Shown: positions 1 through 7,038 of the stretch, one piece after another
How the letters are laid out: every line of letters begins with the position of its first letter
Numbering within the stretch: the stretch's first letter is position 1
NCBI GenBank assembly: GCA_023398295.1
Contig: JAEWSL010000036.1
Location: 1-9,083, forward strand
Direction of reading: 5' to 3'
Length of the DNA: 9,083 bases
From: Elusimicrobiota bacterium
GTDB taxonomy: Bacteria > Elusimicrobiota > Elusimicrobia > Elusimicrobiales > Elusimicrobiaceae
The notes under the pieces: model-generated
Databases searched by the model: none
Seen by the model: the letters and a program-made list of their open reading frames with translations, nothing else
Told to the model about the DNA's origin: nothing
Translations under genes and position numbers: made by a program

Positions 1-149
1 GGGTGGGACGTGTCAATATTTACCAGGTTTATAAGGTTTTCGCGCGCGTCGTCTTTAAGTTTTTGGAAATCAAGGGAGGGGCCTTGCTCCTGTGCAAAAG
101 CAAGCGCGGGCAAAAGCAAAAAGAGAAATAGGGCAAACTTTTTTGGCAT
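1..149 (-). CDS. Secreted M20-family metallopeptidase, N-terminal fragment (runs off left edge)
   Basis: The reverse strand from the ATG at 149 stays open to the window edge, giving 49 codons. The first 19 residues are a signal peptide: a Pro-Lys-Lys start, a Leu/Phe-rich core and an ALAFA cleavage site before Gln. The mature protein begins with a charged helix followed by LINLVNIDTSHP. That string is the usual N-terminal signature of M20 zinc peptidases (acetylornithine deacetylase / carboxypeptidase type), where it is normally followed by Pro-Gly-Asn-Glu. The metal-binding residues lie beyond the edge and cannot be checked. The start is 6 bp after the stop of the DUF192 lipoprotein gene, and GAAGAA in the end of that gene can serve as a weak ribosome-binding site. 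The two are probably co-transcribed. The family call rests on one motif only; an exported or periplasmic peptidase is the likely role, with the substrate unknown. Confidence 0.6.
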   Translation of the reverse strand, partial: MPKKFALFLFLLLPALAFAQEQGPSLDFQKLKDDARENLINLVNIDTSH

Positions 150-155
150 TTTATA

Positions 156-662
156 TTATTCTTCTTCAACCCATTTTATCTTCGGAAGCTTAAATTTTAT
201 CAGGGAGCCTTCCTTAATATTGTGCTTCTTTGCGCCGCCGGCGGCAAGTTCCAGCACGTATTTGCCAAAACCGCCCCTGTAGGCAACCTGGTTATCGGGC
301 GTATAGACATAAGAACGCGGCACATCGGCCGACACGTTATTTACCGTTCCGTCGGAATTTATAAAAATCATATCAAGGTCAATAAGAGTGTTTTTCATCC
401 AGAACATGCGCGGCTCGTCCTGCTCAAAGACAAACAGCATGCCTTTGCTTGGCGCAAGCTCTTTTCGGAACATAAGGCCGCGTTCGGTCTGTTCCTGGGT
501 AAGGGCCAGCTCGGCCTTGATTTTTGCGCCGTCGGGCAGCGTAACCGTTACTTTTTTATTTGAGCATCCCGCCAAACAAACGCAACATAAAGCGGCCGAC
601 GCCCAAAAAACAGGCAAAAAACTGTTGCTTTTTTTGTTTTGTTCCGCCTTGGATTTTATCAT
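156..662 (-). CDS. DUF192 family lipoprotein
   Basis: The protein has 168 residues from the ATG at 662. An in-frame TTG at 677 would add five residues, but I prefer the ATG. A basic N-terminus is followed by a hydrophobic stretch ending in the lipobox Leu-Ala-Gly-Cys (Cys33), so it is predicted to be lipid-anchored on the periplasmic side. The rest matches the DUF192 fold: an ELALTQEQTERGLMFR segment, GMLFVF, then FWMKNT (about residues 87-92) and LDMIFI, followed by a Gly-rich segment and a C-terminal strand. DUF192 proteins have no settled biochemical function, although Trp-Met-Lys-Asn-Thr is the family hallmark. Length is normal for a family member plus export signal. It is the first gene of a leftward pair with the M20-type peptidase and is divergent from the M50 protease gene. 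No Shine-Dalgarno sequence is visible before either candidate start. Confidence 0.88.
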   Translation of the reverse strand: MIKSKAEQNKKSNSFLPVFWASAALCCVCLAGCSNKKVTVTLPDGAKIKAELALTQEQTERGLMFRKELAPSKGMLFVFEQDEPRMFWMKNTLIDLDMIFINSDGTVNNVSADVPRSYVYTPDNQVAYRGGFGKYVLELAAGGAKKHNIKEGSLIKFKLPKIKWVEEE

Positions 663-687
663 AAGTATAGTGTACAAAATTTACCCG

Positions 688-715
688 TTGTCTGCGCCTG
701 CCAATTTGCTAGAAT
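688..715 (+). promoter_or_regulatory. Likely sigma70-type promoter for the rightward M50-trpS-scpAB block
   Basis: TTGTCT at 688-693 and TAGAAT at 710-715 are separated by 16 bp. The -10 box is preceded by TG at 707-708, which makes it an extended -10 element. An overlapping TATAAT at 715-720 is an alternative -10 but would need a 21-bp spacer. Transcription would start near 721, giving a leader of roughly 28 nt before the ATG at 749. This lies in the 86-bp gap between divergent genes, where a promoter must exist. No operator or riboswitch is evident. Confidence 0.55.
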
Positions 716-748
716 ATAATATATATATTTAGCTGAACAGGAATACAA

Positions 749-1393
749 ATGGATTTTATAGTTTATCTGCCGATTTTATTCTTTTCAATTATATTGCACG
801 AATACGCGCACGGATATGCGGCTTATCGCTGCGGGGACGATACCGCCTATCTTATGGGCCGTCTTACGTTTAACCCCATTAAACACGTTGATTTGGCGGG
901 CACTATAATAGTGCCTTTTATATGTTACTTGCTGCATATACCGATGTTTGGCTGGGCAAAGCCGGTGCCGGTTAATTATTACCGTCTGGGAAATCCGCGC
1001 AAAGATATGGCAAAAGTGGCTTTTGCGGGGCCAGCCTCCAATTTATTTTTAGTTTTGGCTGCGGTCGTTATACTTAAAATAATTATAGCCGCCAATTTGG
1101 CAAACGGCGCAGGTGCGAAGGTAGCGGAAATTTTGGTATATGCCATAATGATAAACCTGCTTCTTGCTATTTTTAATCTGATACCTATCCCGCCCTTGGA
1201 CGGAAGCAAGATTTTAAGCGGCATTTTGCCTCAGCAGGCCGCCTACAAATATATGCGCCTTGAGCGCTACGGCATGCTTATAGTTATAGTCTTGATAGTG
1301 TCAGGCGTGTTTAGCAAAATAGTTTTGCCTTTATTTTATATACCGCTTAATATAATTTTCAGTTTTTTGGGAGTATCAAATGTCCAATTCTAA
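749..1393 (+). CDS. Site-2 protease family (peptidase M50) intramembrane metalloprotease
   Basis: The 214-residue protein is highly hydrophobic. The zinc motif His-Glu-Tyr-Ala-His is at residues 17-21 inside the first membrane helix. The second active-site segment, NLIPIPPLDG, places the third metal ligand Asp at residue 151. FNPIKHVDLAGT (41-52), GWAKPVPVN (68-76) and AGPASN (93-98) are also typical of the short, PDZ-free M50B group. Members cut membrane-embedded substrates within the lipid bilayer; the substrate here is unknown. Length is normal for this compact group. AGGAA near 739-743 sits about 5 bp before the ATG. The 3' end overlaps trpS by 14 bp, suggesting translational coupling. 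An M50 gene directly before trpS-scpA-scpB is a recurring bacterial arrangement, which supports the call without revealing the role. Confidence 0.93.
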   Translation: MDFIVYLPILFFSIILHEYAHGYAAYRCGDDTAYLMGRLTFNPIKHVDLAGTIIVPFICYLLHIPMFGWAKPVPVNYYRLGNPRKDMAKVAFAGPASNLFLVLAAVVILKIIIAANLANGAGAKVAEILVYAIMINLLLAIFNLIPIPPLDGSKILSGILPQQAAYKYMRLERYGMLIVIVLIVSGVFSKIVLPLFYIPLNIIFSFLGVSNVQF

Positions 1394-2474
1394 TACCCAA
1401 AGCGTTAAAAGCGCAAATAACAATATAGTAGTCTCAGGCATACGCCCGACGGGGAGGCTGCATCTTGGCAATTATTTCGGCGCGCTGAAAAATTTTGTCG
1501 CTTTGCAAAATACGCATAAGTGTTTCTTTTTTATAGCTGATTTACACGCGCTTACCACAGCCTACGATAAAACGCAGGAACTTGCCCAAAACACTCGCGC
1601 TATGGCCCTTGACTGGCTTGCGGCGGGTCTTGATGCGGATAGATGTTCTATTTTTGTGCAATCGCACGTGCCCGAAGTAAGCGAACTTAATACTATTTTA
1701 GCCATGACGGCCCCTTTGGGCATGCTGCTTAGAAACCCTACCTACAAAGAGCAGCTTAACGAGATTTTCCAGAAAAAATACGCCGGCCGCCCCGAAGGCG
1801 CAGCGGCAGAGGCGGCTTCCGCAAAAATGGGTATGTTAAGCGAGCAGGAACTATCCGAGCTTTCTTCGCTTGGTTTTTTGGGATATCCGGTTTTGATGGC
1901 TACCGATATTTTGATACATAAGGCGGCCTATGTGCCCATAGGGCAGGACCAGACGGCCCATCTTGAAATCACGCGCGCGCTTGCGCGCAGGTTTAACGAA
2001 CTTTACGGGCCTGTTCTGCTTGAGCCTAAGGCTTTGTTTACGCAAATCCCAAAAGTTCCTGGTTTAGACGGGCGCAAAATGTCAAAATCCTACGGCAACA
2101 CCATTGACTTAGGCGAAGAGCCGCAAAGCGTAAGCAAAAAAGTTATGAGTATGTTTACCGATCCGAACAAAAAACGCGCCGACGATAAGGGCAACCCCGA
2201 AGGCTGCACGGTATTTGCTTTCCACAAGATTTACAACAAAAACTTTGCCGCGCGCGCGCAGGAGTGCAAAGACGGCGCTTTAGGCTGCGTCGCGTGTAAG
2301 AGGGATTTATTTGCCCTCATGGAGCCCGAGATAAAAGAATTTAATTTGAGAAGAGAGCATTACGCCAAAGAAATTGCTTTGGTAGATAATATTCTTGCGC
2401 GCGGCGCGCAGGAAGCGCGGGAGAGCGCGGCCAAAACCTTAGCCGAAGTTAAAAAAGCGGTTAATATCTTATGA
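1380..2474 (+). CDS. trpS: Tryptophan--tRNA ligase (TrpRS), with probable Fe-S-type cysteine motif
   Basis: This class I aminoacyl-tRNA synthetase charges tRNA-Trp with tryptophan using ATP in the cytoplasm. The protein has 364 residues. GIRPTGRLHLGNYFGA (20-35) contains the HIGH-type motif HLGN at 28-31. GYPVLMATDIL (168-178) and PIGQDQTAH (186-194) form the Trp/ATP pocket, and KMSKS is at 233-237. About 14 Ser/Asn-rich residues precede the usual start. An Ala-rich insertion at about 130-157 makes the protein longer than the common 330 residues. Cys276, Cys296, Cys303 and Cys306 form a C-x19-C-x6-C-x2-C pattern in the anticodon-binding half, resembling the 4Fe-4S motif known from Thermotoga maritima TrpRS. 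The start is supported by GGGAG at 1369-1373, 6 bp upstream, inside the M50 gene. The stop overlaps the scpA start by 4 bp (ATGA). No T-box or leader peptide precedes it. Confidence 0.97.
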   Translation: MSNSNTQSVKSANNNIVVSGIRPTGRLHLGNYFGALKNFVALQNTHKCFFFIADLHALTTAYDKTQELAQNTRAMALDWLAAGLDADRCSIFVQSHVPEVSELNTILAMTAPLGMLLRNPTYKEQLNEIFQKKYAGRPEGAAAEAASAKMGMLSEQELSELSSLGFLGYPVLMATDILIHKAAYVPIGQDQTAHLEITRALARRFNELYGPVLLEPKALFTQIPKVPGLDGRKMSKSYGNTIDLGEEPQSVSKKVMSMFTDPNKKRADDKGNPEGCTVFAFHKIYNKNFAARAQECKDGALGCVACKRDLFALMEPEIKEFNLRREHYAKEIALVDNILARGAQEARESAAKTLAEVKKAVNIL

Positions 2475-3256
2475 CGGAAGAAAACCTTAAAGTTCATTTG
2501 GATATTTTTGAAGGCCCTCTTGATTTGCTTTTGCACCTTATCAAGAAGGATAATCTTGATATTTACGATATAAACATAGCGCAGATTACCTCCCAGTATC
2601 TGGAATATCTTGACGTTATGAAGCAGCTTAATCTTGAAATAGCGGGCGAGTTTCTTGTTATGGCAAGCACGCTTATGCAGATAAAAGCGCGGCAGCTGTT
2701 GCCCTCTCAGGTTCCGACTTCTTCGGACGAGGAAGGTAAAGATCCCGCAAAGGAACTTATAGAGAGGATAGTTGAGTATCAGAAGTTTAAGGAAGCCTCA
2801 AAATTTCTTTCTGATAATTTTGAGAAATATAAAGATAATTTTTACCGCAGCGCCCCTGTTTTTGACAATTCGGAGAAAGTTTTAAGCGTAAATCTCTTTG
2901 ACCTTTTGGCTGCGGTGCGCCGCGCCTTTAACGCCTTGGACGAAAGGAACCACGTCGACCTTCTTAAGATAGAGGAATTTCCTCTTGAGAAAAAAATTGA
3001 CAAAATTCTTGACCTTCTTGGCGGCAAAAAGTGGCTTCTTTTAGACGACATTTTTTTGGGCGAAACAAAAAAACGCGGCGTAATTACCTGTTTTATGGCG
3101 ATTTTGGAATTATTGAAAATAGGCAAAATACTTGCCCGTCAGGACGGGCATAAAAAAGAAGTCAGGCTTTATATAAATCCCGAGAAATCGTCCGTAGACT
3201 ATCATAAACTTTTAGACATAAGCGAAGCGGAAAATAAAGATTTCAACGCGGCTTAG
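2471..3256 (+). CDS. scpA: Segregation and condensation protein A (kleisin of SMC-ScpAB)
   Basis: ScpA is the kleisin that bridges the SMC ATPase heads and binds a ScpB dimer, helping to compact and separate chromosomes. The protein has 261 residues, the normal length. The N-terminal domain shows the family signature FEGPLDLLLHLI at 13-24, then NLDIYDINIAQITSQYLEYL and the helix MASTLMQIKARQLLP (64-78), which binds the SMC neck. An acidic linker (84-94) and a middle region follow. The C-terminal winged helix (about 170-236) contains VITCFMAILELLKIGKI, the segment that contacts the SMC head. The start overlaps the trpS stop in ATGA, so translation is probably coupled. scpB follows after 14 bp. 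No smc gene is in the window. Confidence 0.96.
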   Translation: MTEENLKVHLDIFEGPLDLLLHLIKKDNLDIYDINIAQITSQYLEYLDVMKQLNLEIAGEFLVMASTLMQIKARQLLPSQVPTSSDEEGKDPAKELIERIVEYQKFKEASKFLSDNFEKYKDNFYRSAPVFDNSEKVLSVNLFDLLAAVRRAFNALDERNHVDLLKIEEFPLEKKIDKILDLLGGKKWLLLDDIFLGETKKRGVITCFMAILELLKIGKILARQDGHKKEVRLYINPEKSSVDYHKLLDISEAENKDFNAA

Positions 3257-3270
3257 ACAAAGGAAATAAA

Positions 3271-4089
3271 ATGCAAGAAACCAAAACAGAAAACACTGAA
3301 AAAGAAACCGCCGGAGAAGCGGCTCAAAACGCTCCCGCGGATTTAACGCAAAACGGCCAAGCGCAGGCGTCCGCGCGGGAAGCTGCGCAGGTCTGCGCGC
3401 CCTCGCGGGAAGATTATAAAAAAATAATTGAGAATTTACTTTTTGTTACCGACCGCCCTTTAAGCGCGGCCAAACTTTCCCAGACGGCGGAAATAAACGA
3501 TTTGGAGCTTACAAGAGAGCTTATATCGTCCCTTCAGCGCGAGTACGCGCAGACGGGCCGCGCAGTGCAGATAGTGGAGCTCGGCGGCGGATTCCAGATG
3601 GCCACCAAGCCCGAGTACGGCCGCTGGGTGCGCAAACTTTTTAACGAGAAGACGGCGCTTAAACTTTCTCCCGCGGCTATGGAAACTTTGGCCATAATCG
3701 CCTATAAACAACCCGTTACAAAGGCTGAAATTGAGGTCATAAGAGGCGTTGACATCACCGCCCCGCTAGAGAAGCTTTTGGAACGCGGCCTTGTGCGTAT
3801 CGCAGGCAAGAAAGACACGCCGGGCCGTCCGATGGTCTTTGCCACGACCGAGGAGTTTTTGCGTATATTCGGCTTAAACAAAGTAAACGAACTGCCCGAT
3901 ATGCAGACTTACAGCGCAAAAGGCCCGCGCCAGGTGCAAAGCGATTTGCCTTTCAGCGAAGTTTTGCCGCCTGCAGAAGACGCCATTTTGCCTATTTCCG
4001 ACGAGGAAGAGCTTCCGCGCGCAGGCGCTCAGGCGCAAAACGAAGCGCAAGACGCGAAGCAAAACGAAGCGCAGAAAGCCCAAAACTGA
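3271..4089 (+). CDS. scpB: Segregation and condensation protein B (ScpB)
   Basis: ScpB forms a dimer that binds the linker of the kleisin ScpA in the SMC condensin complex. The 272-residue protein is longer than the usual 180-200 because both ends are extended. Residues 1-45 are a Glu/Ala/Gln-rich, apparently disordered head. The first winged helix (about 48-115) starts with KIIENLLFVTDRPLS. The second (about 121-200) carries the signature SPAAMETLAIIAYKQPVT (123-140), then AEIEVIRGVD and DTPGRPMVFATTEEFL. Residues 203-272 are a tail that is first acidic and Pro-containing, then made of Gln/Asn/Glu/Ala repeats. AGGAA at 3261-3265 lies 5 bp before the ATG. The pairing with scpA 14 bp upstream confirms the identity. 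Confidence 0.95.
   Translation: MQETKTENTEKETAGEAAQNAPADLTQNGQAQASAREAAQVCAPSREDYKKIIENLLFVTDRPLSAAKLSQTAEINDLELTRELISSLQREYAQTGRAVQIVELGGGFQMATKPEYGRWVRKLFNEKTALKLSPAAMETLAIIAYKQPVTKAEIEVIRGVDITAPLEKLLERGLVRIAGKKDTPGRPMVFATTEEFLRIFGLNKVNELPDMQTYSAKGPRQVQSDLPFSEVLPPAEDAILPISDEEELPRAGAQAQNEAQDAKQNEAQKAQN
4035..4073 (+). repeat. Two 15-bp direct repeats, 24-bp period, in the scpB tail
   Basis: GCAAAACGAAGCGCA occurs identically at 4035-4049 and 4059-4073. The 24-bp period keeps the frame and encodes a repeated Gln-Asn-Glu-Ala-Gln in the low-complexity C-terminus of ScpB, so tail length could change by slippage without a frameshift. Confidence 0.8.
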
Positions 4090-4131
4090 AAACTGCGCAT
4101 ACGATTTTAGGTTTTTATTTCAGGAGTTTTT

Positions 4132-5577
4132 ATGAACATAGTTATTGCCGCAAGCGAAGCTTTCCCCTTCTGTAAAACAGGCGGGCTGGCCGATGTTGCG
4201 GGCGCTCTCGCGCAGGAATTTTCCCGCGTAGGCGGCACAAAAGTTTTATTATTTCTTCCGCATTACAGGGGGATAAACAACGCCTCTTCGCTGCGTTCTT
4301 TAAGGGGGGAATTTCTTATTCCCATCGGCGCGCGGCTTGAGAAGGCGAAATTATCGTATCTTAAATGGGGCAACGTGCTGGTTTTTTTTATACATTCCCA
4401 AAAATATTTTGACCGCAGCGAGCTTTATTATACCCCCCAGGGCGATTACCCCGATAATGACGAGCGTTTTATTTTTTACTCCCGCGCCGTTTTGGAGGCC
4501 TGCAAATTTATAGGCTTTCGCCCCGATATTATACATGCGCACGACTGGCAGGCGGGTCTTTTGCCGGCGTATCTTAAAACGGTTTACCGCGCCGACGCTT
4601 TTTTTACCAAAACGCGCAGTATGTTTACCGTGCATAATATCGCCTATCAGGGATATTTCCCGCGCGAAAGTTTTCTTAAAGCGGGTTTCTTTGAAGCCGA
4701 TTTCACGCCTGATAAATTTGAGTACTGGGGCGGCATAAGCTATCTTAAGACGGGCATAGTTTTTGCCGATAAAGTAAACACTGTCAGCCCGTCGTATGCG
4801 CGCGAACTTTTACAGGGACAGAAAAGCTTCGGTCTTGAAGGAGTTTTAAGGGATAAGGGCTCAAATTTCTTTGGCATCTTAAACGGCCTTGACGGCGAGG
4901 TTTGGGACCCCCAAACGGATACTCTCTTAACTATGGGCTACGACGAAGAAAGCCTTAAGGGCAAAGCTCTCTGTAAAGAAGCTTTGCAAAAAGAACTTAA
5001 TCTTACCCGGGACGAAAATATCTCCTTAATAGGCATAGTAGCGCGCATGACCTATCAAAAAGGCGTTGACCTTCTGGCCCAAGCCTTGCCCGCTTTGACC
5101 GACAGGGCGCAGTTTGCCATACAGGGCAAAGGGGACTCCAAGGCGCAGGATATTTTCGGCAGGCTGGCTTATATGTACCCGGGCAAAGTGGCTTACCGCC
5201 CTGTTGTGGACGAAAGCCTGGCCCACCGCATTTACGGCGGCAGCGATATTTTTATAATGCCCTCGCGCTTTGAGCCTTGCGGGCTAAGCCAGATGATAGC
5301 CATGCGCTACGGCACGATACCGGTGGTTTCAAAAGAAGGCGGGCTTAAAGATACTGTAACGCCCTATAAAGCGGGGGAACGCCGCGCCACGGGCTTTTTT
5401 ATAGAAAATCTTACTACGGACGGCGTTCTTAACGCGCTTAATTATGCGGCCGACATATATCGCAACAAAGATATTTGGAAGCAGCTTGTGAAAAACGCCA
5501 TGACCACAAACTTCAGCTGGGAAAAATCTTCTTTAGCTTATCTAAGAAGCTTTAAGGAAATTTTAGGAGGGAGGTAA
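4132..5577 (+). CDS. glgA: Glycogen synthase (ADP-glucose type, GT5)
   Basis: GlgA transfers glucose from ADP-glucose to the end of a growing alpha-1,4-glucan, building storage glycogen in the cytoplasm. The 481-residue protein is full length for the family (E. coli 477). KTGGLADVAGAL at 15-26 is the N-terminal nucleotide-sugar loop. HAHDWQAGLLPAYL (135-148), TVHNIAYQG (166-174) and NGLDGEVWDP (251-260) complete the starch-synthase catalytic domain. In the C-terminal Rossmann domain, RMTYQKG places Arg305 and Lys310 where E. coli has Arg300 and Lys305. SRFEPCGLSQM contains Glu381 and Cys383, matching the catalytic Glu and conserved Cys of E. coli. AGGAG at 4122-4126 lies 5 bp before the ATG. 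It follows scpB after 42 bp with no clear terminator or promoter. No other glg gene is in the window, so the pathway enzymes that supply ADP-glucose and branch the polymer must be elsewhere. Confidence 0.97.
   Translation: MNIVIAASEAFPFCKTGGLADVAGALAQEFSRVGGTKVLLFLPHYRGINNASSLRSLRGEFLIPIGARLEKAKLSYLKWGNVLVFFIHSQKYFDRSELYYTPQGDYPDNDERFIFYSRAVLEACKFIGFRPDIIHAHDWQAGLLPAYLKTVYRADAFFTKTRSMFTVHNIAYQGYFPRESFLKAGFFEADFTPDKFEYWGGISYLKTGIVFADKVNTVSPSYARELLQGQKSFGLEGVLRDKGSNFFGILNGLDGEVWDPQTDTLLTMGYDEESLKGKALCKEALQKELNLTRDENISLIGIVARMTYQKGVDLLAQALPALTDRAQFAIQGKGDSKAQDIFGRLAYMYPGKVAYRPVVDESLAHRIYGGSDIFIMPSRFEPCGLSQMIAMRYGTIPVVSKEGGLKDTVTPYKAGERRATGFFIENLTTDGVLNALNYAADIYRNKDIWKQLVKNAMTTNFSWEKSSLAYLRSFKEILGGR
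5565..5574 (+). promoter_or_regulatory. Strong ribosome-binding site of the alkaline phosphatase gene, inside glgA
   Basis: AGGAGGGAGG at 5565-5574 includes a perfect AGGAGG (5565-5570), 8 bp before the ATG at 5579. It also encodes the last residues of GlgA. The glgA stop and the next start are separated by a single base, so the two genes are almost certainly on one transcript. It is the strongest Shine-Dalgarno sequence in the window. Confidence 0.85.
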
Positions 5578-5578
5578 A

Positions 5579-7015
5579 ATGAAAAAAACAGTCAGAACAG
5601 TCTTTGCGGCCGCTTTAGCGTGCTTAATTTTAAGCGCGGCCGCCTACGCCGGCGGGAAAAAGAACGTAATCTTTTTTATTGCCGACGGCACAGGCCCTGA
5701 AACCATGGGCCTTTTGATGGAATATGCGCGTTACGCGCCAAACAGTCCGTATGCGGACAGGACTTCCTCGCTTGAAAAGATTTATAACGAAAGTAAACTG
5801 GGCATAATGTTTAACGCTCTGCCGCATTCCATAGTGACCGATTCGGCCGCGGCCGCAACGCAGATGGCGACAGGCAAAACCACCTTGCCCGAGAGCATCG
5901 GTGTTGACGTCGCAAGAAAGCCCGCGCAAAGCCTTCTTGAGGTTGCGCAGCAAAAGGGTATGGCAACGGGGATTATTACCGACGTTTATGTTTTAGACGC
6001 TACTCCCGCGGGTTTTGTGGCCCACCAAAATCACCGCAAAATGTATGACGCCATAGCGCGCGATATGCTTAAAACAAAACCCGACATTGTTTTGGGCGGC
6101 GGCCTGGGGTATTTTTTAACGCCGCAGGGCTTAAACAGCGGCAAGTACGATAATGTGCTTAAAAAGGTGCCGTATCTTAAAGAAGTAAAACCCAGAAGTA
6201 AGGACGAGGCTTTGTTTGAAGATTTGCTTAAGAGCGGATATCCCGTTGTCTTTAACAAGAAAGATTTAAGCTATGCCAAATCAGATAAACTCTTTGGCCT
6301 CTTTGCCGACGAAGCCCTGCCCTTTGCCATCAAACGCGACGGCAAAGCGCCCACGCTTACCGATATGACAAAAAAGGCTTTGGAAATTTTGTCCAAGGAC
6401 AAAGACGGCTTTTTCCTGATGGTGGAAGCCGGCTCCATAGACTGGCTTGTCCACGAAAGAGACGCAGCGGCCGTCCTTCAGGAACTTTTGGAATTTGACG
6501 ATACTCTTTCTTATGTCCAAAACTGGATGAAGGATAATCCCGACACGCTTCTTATCGTTACCACCGACCACGATACAAGCGGTCTTACTTTTGCCTACCG
6601 TCATATAGACGGCGACGAGTATACTTCCAAAAGCCCTCTTGCCAAAAGCGGCAAGACTGACTATATAGGCCTTGAAGTTTTAGATACCTTGGCCGCGCGC
6701 AAAAACTTCTTTTTTGACGTGAAGCAAAAATACAACGCGCTTCCCGCGGATAAAAAGACAGACGCGGCGATAAAGAAAATTATGAAAGACGACTTAGGCT
6801 TTCACGGGCCTTTTGACTACTTAGACGGCGTTACCGATATTGACGAGGCTTTCAAAGAAGCCAGCAAAAGGCAGGGCGTCGTTTGGTCTACGGGCAATCA
6901 TACGGCGGCGCCTTTGTTTGTCGGCTTTTACGGCGATAACAAAGAAGTTGAGGGCGGCGTGTTCCATAATACTGATTTGCACGACCGCATACTTGACTTT
7001 ATAGATTCCGACTGA
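5579..7015 (+). CDS. Periplasmic alkaline phosphatase (PhoA-type)
   Basis: This enzyme hydrolyses phosphate monoesters outside the cytoplasm through a phosphoserine intermediate, using two Zn and one Mg. The 478-residue protein has a signal peptide (1-24, cleavage after AYA). Lining it up with E. coli PhoA by motif accounts for every active-site residue: Asp36 (E. coli Asp51), Asp88-Ser89 with Ser89 the nucleophile (Ser102), Asp140-Ala-Thr142 (Asp153, Thr155), Arg153 (Arg166), Glu283 (Glu322), Asp288 (Asp327), His292 (His331), Asp330-His331 (Asp369, His370) and His441 (His412). Trp289 replaces E. coli Lys328. Length matches E. coli (471 precursor). The start is set by the strong AGGAGG 8 bp upstream, and the gene begins one base after glgA ends. 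No Pho box is evident, and any regulation by phosphate would have to act on an upstream promoter. Only two Cys-free stretches follow the signal, so it probably lacks the E. coli disulfides. Confidence 0.95.
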   Translation: MKKTVRTVFAAALACLILSAAAYAGGKKNVIFFIADGTGPETMGLLMEYARYAPNSPYADRTSSLEKIYNESKLGIMFNALPHSIVTDSAAAATQMATGKTTLPESIGVDVARKPAQSLLEVAQQKGMATGIITDVYVLDATPAGFVAHQNHRKMYDAIARDMLKTKPDIVLGGGLGYFLTPQGLNSGKYDNVLKKVPYLKEVKPRSKDEALFEDLLKSGYPVVFNKKDLSYAKSDKLFGLFADEALPFAIKRDGKAPTLTDMTKKALEILSKDKDGFFLMVEAGSIDWLVHERDAAAVLQELLEFDDTLSYVQNWMKDNPDTLLIVTTDHDTSGLTFAYRHIDGDEYTSKSPLAKSGKTDYIGLEVLDTLAARKNFFFDVKQKYNALPADKKTDAAIKKIMKDDLGFHGPFDYLDGVTDIDEAFKEASKRQGVVWSTGNHTAAPLFVGFYGDNKEVEGGVFHNTDLHDRILDFIDSD

Positions 7016-7038
7016 AAAAAGCGTTTCAGACGCAAAAA

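Noticed and set aside
222..732. Two plus-strand open frames opposite the DUF192 gene.
   Set aside because: They are shadows of a well-supported lipoprotein gene on the other strand and show no recognisable domain.
1970..1990. Runs of alternating CG (also near 2251-2260) that could suggest Z-DNA or foreign DNA.
   Set aside because: They are Ala/Arg codons (GCG, CGC) in the trpS frame, and this codon habit is found throughout the window.
3133..3150. An 8-bp GC-rich inverted repeat (TGCCCGTC / GACGGGCA) followed by TAAAAAAG, possible terminator.
   Set aside because: It lies inside the scpA winged-helix region, the tract after it is A-rich rather than U-rich on the plus strand, and the loop is only 2 nt unless pairs open. 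The codons explain it.
4090..4131. The 42-bp gap before glgA, considered as a terminator or separate promoter.
   Set aside because: There is no hairpin with a U tract and no paired -35/-10 boxes I could defend, only a ribosome-binding site at 4122-4126.
7012..7029. Hairpin CTGAAA / TTTCAG at the end of the alkaline phosphatase gene, possible terminator.
   Set aside because: The stem is short and A/T-rich and no U tract follows, so it is too weak to call a terminator.
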